From: Pontibacter indicus
Lineage (GTDB): Bacteria > Bacteroidota > Bacteroidia > Cytophagales > Hymenobacteraceae
Reading direction: 5' to 3'
Assembly: GCF_900156345.1 (NCBI RefSeq)
Contig: NZ_FTPP01000003.1
Coordinates: 434,001-498,000, forward strand
Length of the DNA: 64,000 bases
The notes under the pieces were generated by a model. It worked only from the letters and a program-made list of their open reading frames with translations, made no database searches and was not told the DNA's origin. Both the position numbers and the translations under genes were made by a program. The stretch's first letter is position 1. Every line of letters starts with the position of its first letter. Positions 1 through 8,656 of the stretch are shown in pieces.

Positions 1-538
1 CATATAGTCGCTCGATACTAAACGCCGCTTTACAGTGGTATCAGGATTGGAAAGGGCACAAGGTGTAATCCTGCCACATCCCGCGGTTCAAGTAAAACAC
101 CTCCAAGGCCGCTCAGGGCAGTTTGGCCATTACGTGGTTGTCTGCAGAATAACTCATCAAGCCCCTGTTTAAGCCGCAGTGCACGCCCCTAGCAGGTGGT
201 CGCTCTCCAGAAGCAAGTGTTGCTCCGCCCGGCCCTGTCTGCGCACCATCGCAGCCTTAGGCCGACGCATCCGCCCCCATCGGTTTAAAATTACACTTCT
301 CTTCTCCTGCCAGGTACTCTACACCTACAGGTTGCATGTGAACCGCTACATCGGAGAGCAGGCAGCTCCTTTGGCGGATTGCCAAAACCGTAGGAAGCTC
401 CAACCCCTCGCCATCCAGGCTTCTAAACTGTGGCGGTAACACCACCTCCCTGTCTTGCGTCACAACTAGAGTCTGATAAATTTAGTATATTTGTACAGGG
501 TAAATCTTAATCTGTCTTGAGACAGTTAACTGGATATT
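1..538. other. No recognisable gene
   Basis: I see no supported gene here. Two overlapping opposite-strand ORFs (about 86 and 68 codons around 179-463) have low-complexity translations with no family resemblance and look like chance ORFs. An AT-rich stretch at about 470-538 probably carries the promoter of the gene starting at 539. Confidence 0.5.
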
Positions 539-736
539 ATGCGCATACAAGCTGTCGTACGAAAAGGTCATGTAAAAGAACTTGACGAGCGAGAGGACCT
601 GCTCTACTGGCTCAACCGTTCCCCAAGAGAGCGAATGGAAGCAGTCACCTTCATCATCTCCCAGTTTCTCAAGCCAGGGCAGAGGATGGACAAAAGTGCT
701 GTGACCAAAAGAAAGATTTCCCATGACATTAGCTAG
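539..736 (+). CDS. Small protein paired with nucleotidyltransferase
   Basis: This ATG-initiated 65-residue protein is charged and without membrane segments. It overlaps the start of the nucleotidyltransferase gene by 14 bp, so the two are very likely translated together. I do not recognise its family. Two-gene units of a small protein followed by a minimal nucleotidyltransferase are common in Bacteroidota and often resemble toxin-antitoxin modules. By position it could be the partner (antitoxin or substrate-binding half), but that is inference. It begins MRIQAVVRKGHVKEL and carries the stretch LDEREDLLYWLNRSP. Confidence 0.6.
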   Translation: MRIQAVVRKGHVKELDEREDLLYWLNRSPRERMEAVTFIISQFLKPGQRMDKSAVTKRKISHDIS

Positions 737-1202
737 GGATTTCGAGGAGTTTATCGGTCTGCTGAACAAGCATGCCGTGGAATACCTGGTGGTCGGGGGC
801 TACGCGCTTGCTTTCCATGGAAGACCGCGTCACACGGGCGATTTGGATATCTGGATAAAGGTCTCAGAGGAGAATGCACAACGTATGCTGCAAGTGCTAA
901 AAGATTTCGGACTTGCCTCCCTCGGCTTTGAGAAGCAGGATTTCCTAAAAGAAGGCTACGTCACCCAGATCGGCTACCCTCCGCTGCGAATCTACATCCT
1001 CAACACCATTGACGGTGTCACTTTCCAGGAAGCTTACGGTAACCGAGAGATGGTGGAGCTAGAAGGGCTGGAGGTAGCCTATATTGGCCTTCGTGAGTTT
1101 GTCCAAAATAAGGAGGCAGTTGGCAGGGCCAGAGACCTGAGTGATATCAAGGAGATCCAGGCTGAACCAAGATTGAAACGAGGCCGAGGACCCAAATTAT
1201 AG
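723..1202 (+). CDS. Minimal nucleotidyltransferase-fold protein
   Basis: This 159-residue protein has the minimal nucleotidyltransferase signature: a GGYALAFHG loop (residues about 25-33) followed by DLDIW (about 40-44), where the two aspartates would bind metal. The length fits single-domain NTases related to the AbiEii/MNT group (DUF6036-like). Such enzymes transfer nucleotides to a partner protein or RNA, and many are toxins or antitoxins in two-gene modules. The start ATG lies inside the upstream small gene. The C-terminal GRARDLSDIKEIQ stretch resembles the usual tail of this family, where residues after the core contact the partner. The substrate cannot be told from sequence. Confidence 0.75.
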   Translation: MTLARDFEEFIGLLNKHAVEYLVVGGYALAFHGRPRHTGDLDIWIKVSEENAQRMLQVLKDFGLASLGFEKQDFLKEGYVTQIGYPPLRIYILNTIDGVTFQEAYGNREMVELEGLEVAYIGLREFVQNKEAVGRARDLSDIKEIQAEPRLKRGRGPKL

Positions 1203-1751
1203 CTTGCGCGCTTCACTATCAGCGTATAGGAAGAAGGCTTAACGAAACACAGGCCAAGCTGCTCCGTACCCTCAAATGCCCCCTTAACTGGTCCGAAATT
1301 CGCATCTTTGAGACTCATGACAATACCAGGCGCTAGCTACTGCAAACGTGGCTGGCGCTTTTTCATATGTGCTGGCTTTTCTCAAAACCTCTTCCTGAAG
1401 GTAGGCCACCGCATCCACAGGTTGGCAACCCGCAACAAGACAGACCACCTCGAGAAGAACAGGATCAGAATCGCCGATCAGATCATCCCCATCAGCGATA
1501 CCTACAGTGATGGCTTTTACAAAAAGTTAAGAGGCCTGATTTAAAAGGTATCGATCGGAAGCTCTACCCCCTCGCCATTGAGGGTAGTGTAGTGAGGGCT
1601 GCTAGTAACTCTACGTCACGCTGAATAAATTTCGTTAATTCATCTACAGGCGAGTACGATCAAAAAAGCTGCTCCACCAAAATGGAGCAGCTTTTTAGTG
1701 CTCATCGATCCCCTTTGCTTGTGCATTCGAATCGATGGATCAGCCGCCTGC
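1203..1751. other. Intergenic, no clear gene
   Basis: Apart from the terminator at 1663-1696, nothing is supported. A plus ORF at 1308-1544 has some protein-like composition towards its end (for example IRIADQIIPISDTYSDG) and might be a gene remnant, but I cannot assign it. Confidence 0.4.
1663..1696. terminator. Bidirectional rho-independent terminator
   Basis: A 14-bp perfect stem, AAAAAGCTGCTCCA pairing with TGGAGCAGCTTTTT around a 6-nt loop, gives a U-run on both strands. On the minus strand it closes the gene ending at 1752; on the plus strand it could end transcription from the nucleotidyltransferase pair. Confidence 0.85.
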
Positions 1752-2339
1752 TTACTTTTTGAGCACCATCATCTCGGAGGTGTGCGACAAATACCCTCTG
1801 TACTGCTGATTGGCTACATCATCCAGTAAGTGCAAAAGGGCTTTTGTGCGGTTGTCGTCTTTGGCGCTTCGGTAGACTTCCTCGAAAGAAAAATACCTGA
1901 CAAGCGCTTCCAGTTCCTGCATTACGTTGCTCAGTACACTGAAGGCGTTCTGGCCGTAGGCATGGACCACCTTGTATTTGCAGTGCAGCGGTCCCGCATT
2001 CTTTACCCACAGGGCATGCTGATTTGTCAGGCAAGCTGTTCCCAGGTCAAAGTTTACAGAGAAAAAATAATCCACGGCCTTACCCTCTGCCGAGCGCGGC
2101 GCCTCGTCTGTCACGTGCACCCTGTGAAAATGGTGGTAATTCATGTTACTTCTCCCTCCTTTGCTTCTTGTCACGTCCACTTCCAGCTCATGCAGCATGC
2201 GAAACGACAGGTAGGTTGCTGCATCTGGTGCAGCGCTCAACTGCTGAAGCAGGCTTTCCTTCGCCGCTGCTGTAGACGGCTCCGCTTTTATCTCGTGATT
2301 CCAAGCGAAAGAACGGTTAAGGCTTCCTGCAGTTCCCAT
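1752..2339 (-). CDS. Hypothetical protein
   Basis: A soluble protein of about 195 residues if the first ATG (2339) is used; an in-frame GTG at 2462 would add 41 residues of less convincing composition. I do not recognise the family. The translation is well-balanced (for example MNYHHFHRVHVTDEAPR and YFFSVNFDLGTACL), so I judge it real. It ends 56 bp before a strong bidirectional terminator. It faces away from the mobilizable-element genes that start at 2556, with the promoters of both probably lying in 2340-2555. It may be cargo or flanking host DNA. Confidence 0.55.
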   Translation of the reverse strand: MGTAGSLNRSFAWNHEIKAEPSTAAAKESLLQQLSAAPDAATYLSFRMLHELEVDVTRSKGGRSNMNYHHFHRVHVTDEAPRSAEGKAVDYFFSVNFDLGTACLTNQHALWVKNAGPLHCKYKVVHAYGQNAFSVLSNVMQELEALVRYFSFEEVYRSAKDDNRTKALLHLLDDVANQQYRGYLSHTSEMMVLKK

Positions 2340-2555
2340 TGTTAAGCCTATCCCAAAGCCAAAGACCAACGTCACTTGATTCGGCGCAAAGGTAGCCTTG
2401 CGGCCCGGACACAGGGACAAGGTCGTGCCAACAAAATGGGTATCCACCTGCGGCGGACCCACCGCATTTTCTTGGCCTCCACCTTGCCTTTAGTCCGGCT
2501 CCGAAGGCGAGTGGGGCACCATAATCCATTTCCTCACACTTAAAACAGCAAGATT

Positions 2556-3020
2556 ATGGAAAAGACCGTCAACACCTTCGCCAGAGTAGCCGAGATCAAG
2601 CTCACCTACCGCAACAAAGTAAAACCCTCCGAAAGACCCCAAGTCACTTGCTCCAATGACAGCTACCAAGTGCTCAAAACCAGCTGGGACACGGGCAAAA
2701 TGGAATTCGTCGAGCAGTTCAAAGTGCTACTCTTGAGCAGGGCCAACCGGGTGCTGGGTATCTACGAGGTCTCCACGGGTGGCGTGGCCGGCACCGTCGC
2801 CGACCCCAAACTCATCTTCGCGGCCGCCCTAAAAGCCTGCGCTTCGGGAATCATCCTCTCGCATAACCACCCCTCGGGCAACCTGACCCCCAGCGCGGCC
2901 GACCTGCAGCTGACCCAGAAAATGAAACGAGGAGGGGAGCTACTGGACATCGCCGTCCTCGACCACCTCATCCTCTCCAGCGAGGGATACTATTCCCTGG
3001 CAGACGAAGGGCTCCTGTAA
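2556..3020 (+). CDS. RadC-like JAB-domain protein
   Basis: This 154-residue protein carries the JAMM/MPN+ metal-binding pattern: a glutamate in GIYEVS followed by SHNHPSGNLTPSAAD, the H-x-H-x(10)-D signature of RadC-type proteins. It lacks the N-terminal helix-hairpin-helix of chromosomal RadC and matches the short versions carried on conjugative and mobilizable elements of Bacteroidota. Despite the historical name, a repair role is not established; metalloprotease or nuclease-like activity is only inferred from the fold. It is the first gene of a plus-strand block with ArdC, primase, MobC-like protein and relaxase, supporting a mobile-element origin. Confidence 0.9.
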   Translation: MEKTVNTFARVAEIKLTYRNKVKPSERPQVTCSNDSYQVLKTSWDTGKMEFVEQFKVLLLSRANRVLGIYEVSTGGVAGTVADPKLIFAAALKACASGIILSHNHPSGNLTPSAADLQLTQKMKRGGELLDIAVLDHLILSSEGYYSLADEGLL

Positions 3021-3036
3021 AGCCCTTCTTTCTTTT

Positions 3037-3060
3037 GCAGGGACCATTCACGGTCCCTGC
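3037..3060 (+). terminator. Hairpin after RadC-like gene
   Basis: GCAGGGACC and GGTCCCTGC form a perfect 9-bp stem around a 6-nt loop, 17 bp after the RadC-like stop codon. It has no long U-run, only a pyrimidine-rich tail, so it is a weak terminator or RNA-stabilising hairpin. Confidence 0.45.
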
Positions 3061-3099
3061 CTCCCTTCTAGCAGTTTTCATCACTTAAAATTCAATCTT

Positions 3100-4050
3100 A
3101 TGAACGCCTATCAGAAATTCAACCAGCTTGCCGGGCAGGTGACTAACGAAATCATGCAGCAACTCGAGCAGGGCCAGGTTCTCTGGCAAAAACCCTGGAG
3201 TTCGTACGGGCTCCCCAAAAACTACGGTTCCGGCCGCCCCTACGGGGGCTTCAACGCCTTCTACCTGAACTATGTCACAGCGAGATGTCACTATACAGCG
3301 CCTTACTTTGTCACATTCAAGCAGGCGCAGGCACTGGGCGGCCGGGTCCGGAAGGGTGAGCAGGGCACTCCCATCGTCTACTGGAAAATTTATGATGGAA
3401 AACAAATCACGCATCCGAAAGATCAGGAGGTCGGGCATCGGGAGAAAGAGGGCAAGAAATGCGTCCCTTTCTTCTGGACCGTCTTCAACATCGACCAGGT
3501 GGAGGGCGTCGACTTCCGCCTGCCTGAGATCCCGGAGCGTTCCGGCCAGCAACTTATCGAGGCCTGCCAAGACGTGGTGGACGGCTTCCCCTCCCCGCGC
3601 CCGCGGATCCTGCATGGTGGTGCAGCGGCCTGGTATGCCCCGGCCACGGACACGGTGCAGCTACCCGAACCCGGGCGCTTTCACTCTTCCGCCTCCTACT
3701 ACGCCACGCTCTTCCACGAACTGATCCACGCTACGGGCCATGCCACCAGACTGAATCGTTTCACCCGGGAAGCGGCACCCGCCCGCTTCGGAGACGAGGC
3801 CTACAGCAAAGAGGAGCTCATCGCCGAGATGGGCGCCAGCTTCCTCTGCGCCTATACCGGTATCCGGGAGGCTGTCTTCCAGAACACAGTGGCTTACCTG
3901 CAGGGCTGGATCAGCTGCCTCCGGGAGGACAAGACGTTGCTCCTCTACGCCGGCACCAGGGCTTTCAAAGCAGCCAGCTACCTGCTGGCGCTGAATGCCG
4001 AAGCGGAAAGGCTGCCAACCTCCGAGCTCACCCGGGCTGCCCAGGTCTAG
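3100..4050 (+). CDS. ArdC-like antirestriction protein
   Basis: A 316-residue protein with ArdC architecture. The N-terminal ssDNA-binding-like domain (about residues 1-130) has the characteristic opening YQKFNQLAGQVTNEI and the WQKPWSSYGLPKNY segment. The C-terminal zincin-like domain has the HELIHATGH motif (HExxH, about residues 206-214). ArdC proteins of plasmids protect incoming single-stranded DNA from restriction during transfer. The gene sits in a mobilizable-element block, as expected. The start ATG follows an A/T-rich leader similar to that of the RadC-like gene. Protease activity is inferred only from the motif. Confidence 0.88.
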   Translation: MNAYQKFNQLAGQVTNEIMQQLEQGQVLWQKPWSSYGLPKNYGSGRPYGGFNAFYLNYVTARCHYTAPYFVTFKQAQALGGRVRKGEQGTPIVYWKIYDGKQITHPKDQEVGHREKEGKKCVPFFWTVFNIDQVEGVDFRLPEIPERSGQQLIEACQDVVDGFPSPRPRILHGGAAAWYAPATDTVQLPEPGRFHSSASYYATLFHELIHATGHATRLNRFTREAAPARFGDEAYSKEELIAEMGASFLCAYTGIREAVFQNTVAYLQGWISCLREDKTLLLYAGTRAFKAASYLLALNAEAERLPTSELTRAAQV

Positions 4051-4379
4051 GCAGGAGCGGGGCGACCTGGCGCGACCAGGCCGCCCCCCTTCTTCTTTTC
4101 TGTTCCCGGAGGAATGATGTACACCTGGCTTTTGGCACCGGGATCGTAGGAGGGCAGGTAGTGAATGTACCCCCACCGGGCCAGTTCCCGCATGCAACGG
4201 TGGTAGGTGACGCGGGAGCCGATGCGCGCGCAGCGCATCAACTCTTTGCGCTGCGCGCGAAAGTAGGCTTCACGCCGCTGGGCCAGCAAGGCCATGTAGA
4301 GGCACAGGTGCGACCGGTGCAGGCGCGGGTCCCGCGCGGCTTTCGCGAAAAAGGATGTCAGGAGCAGTGGCAGCTTCAT
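4047..4379 (-). CDS. Mobile-element winged-helix-like protein
   Basis: A 110-residue basic protein that overlaps the upstream HTH gene by four bases (ATGA), so the pair is translationally coupled. The region from about residue 40 (KELMRCARIGSRVTYHRCM followed by RELARWGYIHYLPSYDP) looks like a winged helix of the type found in replication or partition proteins of small Bacteroidota elements. I do not recognise a named family. It runs convergent to ArdC, with the two 3' ends overlapping by 4 bp. Confidence 0.65.
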   Translation of the reverse strand: MKLPLLLTSFFAKAARDPRLHRSHLCLYMALLAQRREAYFRAQRKELMRCARIGSRVTYHRCMRELARWGYIHYLPSYDPGAKSQVYIIPPGTEKKKGGGLVAPGRPAPA

Positions 4380-4648
4380 GGGCGCCCTCCTTTCCCCTGC
4401 AGCAACCGGTTGATGTCCTCCAGGCGGTAATAGTGCGTTCCGCCAATCTTACTGAAGGGCAGCGTGCCTTCCACCCGCAGTTTTTGCAGGGTGGAAGGAG
4501 AGACCTGGAGCAGGCGCCGCACCTCGGCGGACTTGAGTACTTTGGCCGGTGCTTTGGCCTGCTCCTTCCCGATCAGCCGGGACAAGTCCTCCAGCAGCTG
4601 CCGGTGGAAGGCGAACAGGTCTTCTTTGGTAATGATTTCTACTGGCAT
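4376..4648 (-). CDS. Excisionase-like HTH DNA-binding protein
   Basis: A 90-residue protein with a MerR/excisionase-type helix-turn-helix in its C-terminal half: SAEVRRLLQVSPSTLQKL, then the wing-like RVEGTLPFSKIGGTHYYR and EDINRLLQ. Such proteins sit beside replication or excision genes on Bacteroidota mobile elements and probably control excision or transcription. It forms an operon with the downstream winged-helix-like gene through an ATGA overlap and diverges from the primase gene. No integrase lies nearby, so a direct excisionase role is uncertain. Confidence 0.8.
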   Translation of the reverse strand: MPVEIITKEDLFAFHRQLLEDLSRLIGKEQAKAPAKVLKSAEVRRLLQVSPSTLQKLRVEGTLPFSKIGGTHYYRLEDINRLLQGKGGRP

Positions 4649-4971
4649 AAGCGAATCGTTTTGTTTGCAGGGTCAATATCCGCCCCCCGTATTTCCTTCC
4701 TTCACAAGCATACCCCCACTAGGGAAAAACTTTCCTGCTGCCAGCAGGACGTGGCAACCCCTCCCCCTCTCTGCCTCCCCCGGCAGAACGGGTACCCGGA
4801 GGAGGGCCTGTAAAACTTTACCCACCTGTGTAGTGCCTTGTGAAAAAAACACCATATACCTCCCCATTTTTGAAAAGCGTCACCCCTTTGGGCCGGGCGC
4901 CATTGCCGGCAGCCCGGCTCCCCGGGAAGACGGCGCACCAGCTTATTTCACACTTGCAGCCCAGCAGAACT

Positions 4972-5904
4972 ATGAACATCCAGCAGCTTAACAGTGCGGT
5001 CGCCATCACCGATTTTCTGGCCGGCCAGGGCATACAGCCTGCCTACAAACGGAAGGAGGACTGGTGGTACACCTCCCCCATCCGCGCACCCGAACGTACG
5101 CCCTCCTTCAAAGTCAGCACGCGCCTGAACCGCTGGTACGACCATGGCGCAGGCGAGGGCGGCAAGCTCTTCGACCTGGCCGTGCGCCTGCTCCCGGGCG
5201 CCTCCATCCGGGAGCTCATCCAATTGCTCTCCGGGCCTGTGCTGCCTTCCATCAGCGATGGCACGGCAGCCCGGCTTTCCCCGCCACAGCCCCTCCCCAG
5301 CGAGAGCCCAAAAATGGGGCAACCCGTTCCGTCCGGCCTCCGGGTACTGGAGACCAAGCCCTTGGAGGCAGGCAGCCCGCTTGCCTCCTACCTCGGGCAG
5401 CGTGGCATTCCCCTTGACACGGCAAGCCCTTACTGCTGTGAGGCCCGCTTCCTGGTCAGGGGACGGCCCTACCAGGCGATTGGGTTTAAGAACCGCTCCG
5501 GGGGCTATGAGCTGCGCAACAGCTGGTTCAAAGGTTCCTCTTCTCCCAAAGACATCACCTTCCTCGACCGTGGCAGCAGCACCCTCTGCCTGCTGGAAGG
5601 GTTCATGGACTTTCTTTCCCTGCTTCAGCTCCGGCCCCGCCTGGTGCGCAGGGCCAGCTTCCTGGTCCTGAACTCGCTATCCCAGCTGGCCAAAAGCCAG
5701 GAGGTGCTGGCGCAGCACCGGCAGGTGCTCCTTTTCCTCGACCAGGATCAGGCGGGACGCCGCGTCACAGCACGGCTCCAGCACACCTACGGGAGTGCCC
5801 GTGATTGCTCCTCCTTCTACCGGGGGCATCAGGACGTGAATGCCTACCTGGTCGCCCGGGGTGGGACGGCCAGGCAGCTCCGCCTGGGACTTCGCCACAG
5901 CTAA
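4972..5904 (+). CDS. Toprim-domain mobile-element primase
   Basis: A protein of about 310 residues from the ATG at 4972; the frame is open upstream to 4840, but that extension looks non-coding. The N-terminal third resembles a CHC2-type primase domain with its zinc ligands lost (WWYTSPIRAPERTPSFKV, then WYDHGAGEGGKLFDLAVRL). The C-terminal part is a toprim-like domain: LLEGFMDFLSLL supplies the glutamate and LLFLDQDQAGRR the DxD. Proteins of this type prime replication or conversion of transferred single strands in Bacteroidota mobilizable elements, which fits the relaxase genes downstream. Confidence 0.82.
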   Translation: MNIQQLNSAVAITDFLAGQGIQPAYKRKEDWWYTSPIRAPERTPSFKVSTRLNRWYDHGAGEGGKLFDLAVRLLPGASIRELIQLLSGPVLPSISDGTAARLSPPQPLPSESPKMGQPVPSGLRVLETKPLEAGSPLASYLGQRGIPLDTASPYCCEARFLVRGRPYQAIGFKNRSGGYELRNSWFKGSSSPKDITFLDRGSSTLCLLEGFMDFLSLLQLRPRLVRRASFLVLNSLSQLAKSQEVLAQHRQVLLFLDQDQAGRRVTARLQHTYGSARDCSSFYRGHQDVNAYLVARGGTARQLRLGLRHS

Positions 5905-6032
5905 GCGCTGCCCGCGAAGGGCCTTAAGCGTAGGGAGCAAGTTTGTGTTTTTGTCATACAATAACTTTTTCCCGGCCCGCAGCTCCCGGTGGTCGCAGCG
6001 GGGAATTCTTTTTCACCTAACAAAACAATAGC

Positions 6033-6425
6033 ATGGAAACACCTCCCACACAGCGGCCAAAGCAGACAGTGAAGAAAGGCGGTCGGCCCCGCAAACAGGT
6101 GAGGCGGGACTACACGCTGGTCGTGCGGCTCACGGAGGCTGAGCGGCTGCTCATCACGGGCAAGGCCCGGCAGGCGGGCCTGAGTCTCTCGGCCTGGTTC
6201 CGGGCCTCGGCCAAGCGGGCTGTTGTCGTGGCCCGCCTCCGCCCCGAGGAGCTGGCTTCCCTGCGCACGCTCTCGGGTGTAGCCAACAACCTCAACCAGC
6301 TGACCCGGCTGGCGCACCGGGAGGGGCTGCTCCCCTTACAGGGCATCTGCCGGAAGGTGCTTGACCAGCTCCATCACATACTGTATCAACTGGGAAGAAA
6401 TGATCGGAAAAGTGATGACCGGTAA
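6033..6425 (+). CDS. MobC-like relaxosome protein
   Basis: A 130-residue basic protein with a ribbon-helix-helix-like centre (YTLVVRLTEAERLLI, then ARQAGLSLSAWFRASA) and the typical MobC ending, LRTLSGVANNLNQLTRLAHR. These accessory proteins bind the transfer origin and help load the relaxase. It overlaps the relaxase gene by 26 bp, in the usual mobC-relaxase order. The oriT is expected in the 128-bp gap 5905-6032 upstream, where I could not identify a nick site. Confidence 0.85.
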   Translation: METPPTQRPKQTVKKGGRPRKQVRRDYTLVVRLTEAERLLITGKARQAGLSLSAWFRASAKRAVVVARLRPEELASLRTLSGVANNLNQLTRLAHREGLLPLQGICRKVLDQLHHILYQLGRNDRKSDDR

Positions 6426-7341
6426 GTGCTTTGCGGGCTGCGTGCGCTACGTCATGCAGAAGCCCGGGACCGTGGTGCTGGACGCGGAGGGCCTCCGCAC
6501 CGACTCGGTACAGGCTATGGTAGCCGATTTCAACCTGCAGCGCAGATTAAACCCGGAACTGGAGAAGGCCGTGGGACACCTTGTCCTGAGCTGGAGCGTG
6601 CACGACAAGGCCTTACTCAGTGACCGGGTGATGGCAGAGCGGGCCAGGGAGTACCTGGCAAAGATGCAGATCACCGGCACGCAGTACCTGGTTGTCCGGC
6701 ACCGGGACAAAGCACACCCCCACCTGCACATCGTTTACAACAGGGTCAATTATGAAGGCAAAACGATCCCGGACAAATTCCAGCGGCAGCGGAACGTGCA
6801 GGTGTGCCGGGAGCTCACCCTCCGCCACGGCTATTACCTGGCGCCGGGCAAGGCACAGGTGAACAGGCACCGGCTCCAAGGAGCTGATAAAACCCGGTAC
6901 GTCCTGCATGACGCGATCAAGCTGGCGCTGCAGCAGGCCCGCAGCTGGCAGGAGTTGGAACGACTCCTGCAGGACAAGGGCATCACCATCGACTACAAAT
7001 ACAAAAGGGGCACAGCACAGGTGCAGGGCGTCAGCTTCCGCATGGGCAATCTGAACTTTAAAGGCTCTGCCTTGGACCGAAGCCTGAGCTACGGGGCGAT
7101 CAACAGGCAACTGGCGCAGCAGCGGATCACCCCGCCACAGGTTAAGCCTGCCTTTGCCTCCCTGCAGGACAGTTCGCTGAACCAGTCGGTGCCGGGCCTT
7201 GCTGCAGGGATAAACGGTGAAATCGGCTCCCTGGTAGAACACCTGCTTGCTCCTGAGACAGCGCTGACAGCACCTGCCCACCTAACAGACTACCCCTACC
7301 GAAAGAAAAAACGCAGGAAAAGAAAAAGGAAACACCTTTGA
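6400..7341 (+). CDS. Relaxase / mobilization nuclease
   Basis: A 313-residue relaxase from the ATG at 6400; a TTG at 6361 also opens the frame, but family members start at MIGKVMTG. The N-terminal relaxase domain has a candidate catalytic tyrosine in CVRYVMQKPG and the three-histidine metal site in HRDKAHPHLHIVYNRVN (about residues 100-116). The C-terminus is very basic (KKKRRKRKRK). It nicks oriT and leads the strand during mobilization. The protein is shorter than many MobA-type relaxases because it lacks a long C-terminal domain. It ends the recognisable mobile block. Confidence 0.88.
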   Translation: MIGKVMTGKCFAGCVRYVMQKPGTVVLDAEGLRTDSVQAMVADFNLQRRLNPELEKAVGHLVLSWSVHDKALLSDRVMAERAREYLAKMQITGTQYLVVRHRDKAHPHLHIVYNRVNYEGKTIPDKFQRQRNVQVCRELTLRHGYYLAPGKAQVNRHRLQGADKTRYVLHDAIKLALQQARSWQELERLLQDKGITIDYKYKRGTAQVQGVSFRMGNLNFKGSALDRSLSYGAINRQLAQQRITPPQVKPAFASLQDSSLNQSVPGLAAGINGEIGSLVEHLLAPETALTAPAHLTDYPYRKKKRRKRKRKHL

Positions 7342-7681
7342 CACTACAGGGACTGGAAGAAAGACGCTGTAAAATGATAGTTGTTGGTTTTGAGGAGCAC
7401 CGTGGCCTGAGGCAGGGAGATGGGTTATCTACTCCTGTTTAAGCATAAGAGCGGAACTGGTAAGTCGCTCGGGCAGGATTAAATTTATAAGGTTATAACA
7501 CACGCTCCTCCTGCTTACGGCCAGCGCTCCCAGCAGTAGGCGCCTACGGCCTCAACCGCTACTTCGTTTATCCAACTGAACAGCATGTGATACCAAGGGC
7601 CCTCTCCTGGCGTCATTTCCGGTAAGCCCCAAGTCATGACGTATCAGGGAACAACAGGATCATCAACACCTCAATGGGCAG
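7342..7681. other. Intergenic, no gene
   Basis: I see no coding signal, RNA gene or clear repeat. It may contain the right boundary of the mobilizable element, but I find no attachment-site repeat. Confidence 0.4.
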
Positions 7682-8061
7682 CTAGTAGGCAGACGCTTCT
7701 ACATTGGTGAAGCGCAGCAGCGTTTGATCTTTTACGCCAAATCGTGAATTCATTCGGTTTCTGATTATACCTGAATTCATACGCCCAGCCGGTTTCATCT
7801 TTTTCAAGGGCATAATGTTTCTCGTCCTCCGCGTCATGCACTTCCAGGATGTCGTACTTGACGTTCCGCTTGTCGATGATCCCAACTATTTGCGCTGAAT
7901 CCAGAATATAAAGCCTGATCTCTTACCTCCGTGGTAAAAAGCTCTGATTCTGCCCCGTTCTTATCATACCCTTTGTACCCATCTGCATAGAGCCTAAGCG
8001 TTTGTGAAAAAGACACTGTGCTCAGTAGCAACATGAGGGGCGATGGCAGGATTTTTTTCAT
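7682..8061 (-). pseudogene. Frameshifted small secreted protein
   Basis: The minus strand starts a plausible secreted protein: MKKILPSPLMLLLSTVSFSQ is a signal peptide, followed by LRLYADGYKGYDKNGAESEL. The frame then fails near 7925. The next frame carries a convincing continuation (EIRLYILDSAQIVGIIDKRN, then YDILEVHDAEDEKHYALEKD and ETGWAYEFRYNQKPNEFT). Near 7745 a second switch returns to a frame that ends VKDQTLLRFTNVEASAY and a stop. Two indels therefore separate what looks like one gene of about 120 codons. It could be sequencing error, but two shifts in a gene-poor boundary region favour decay. I do not recognise a function. Confidence 0.6.
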
Positions 8062-8656
8062 TCCGAAAAGGGAGGCAAAATCAGAATAACGTGTTGGTTA
8101 GGGGAAAGCGTCTGTTCGGATAAAATTTCACCGAAGCTGCATCCCAAGGACAGCGAGCGCCCGTCTCACATGAGAGCACAACCCGCAGGGGCGGGCAGTA
8201 AACAGTGATTCCGGGCTTTCACTTTTGGTCTGATCAAGAGTGGGTTTGCTTCCGATAGCAGGGAAACTAACTCTTTTCATTTCCGGATCTAAGATAATGC
8301 CTACAGCAGCCAAACCATTGGGGGAATGGTTCGAGACGTCCCCACACTGAAGCCTTTGAATGAACGCTGAGGTGCTTTTTATACGTCGAGTACGAAGGAA
8401 GCCATCCAGAAGCCTCAGAAGAGGCAACCAGGTATAGGTAGCGAGATGCCAAATACGCCGCGTTTAGGAACCACACAGGGGATGGAATGGGCTTCTTTCG
8501 GAAAGAGACAGGATGCTGGCTACGATGACAGGGATTGAAAAGCCCCTGAAATGGATAGGTAACTGAAATGGAAGGAGGCGCAATTTCTGGCGAAGGGCTT
8601 TTGGAACCGGGCCTCACTTCCCATTCAGTAAATGTGGCGGCACAGCCACAGCTTCA
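8062..8656. other. Intergenic, no convincing gene
   Basis: Minus-strand ORFs of 99 and 116 codons overlap here but have unnatural composition. It may hold remnants of decayed genes between the mobile block and the lanthipeptide locus. Confidence 0.35.

Noticed and set aside
8128-8617. Two overlapping minus ORFs of 99 and 116 codons
   Set aside because: Composition is unlike neighbouring genes, and both are open only because the region is stop-poor; no start context or family.
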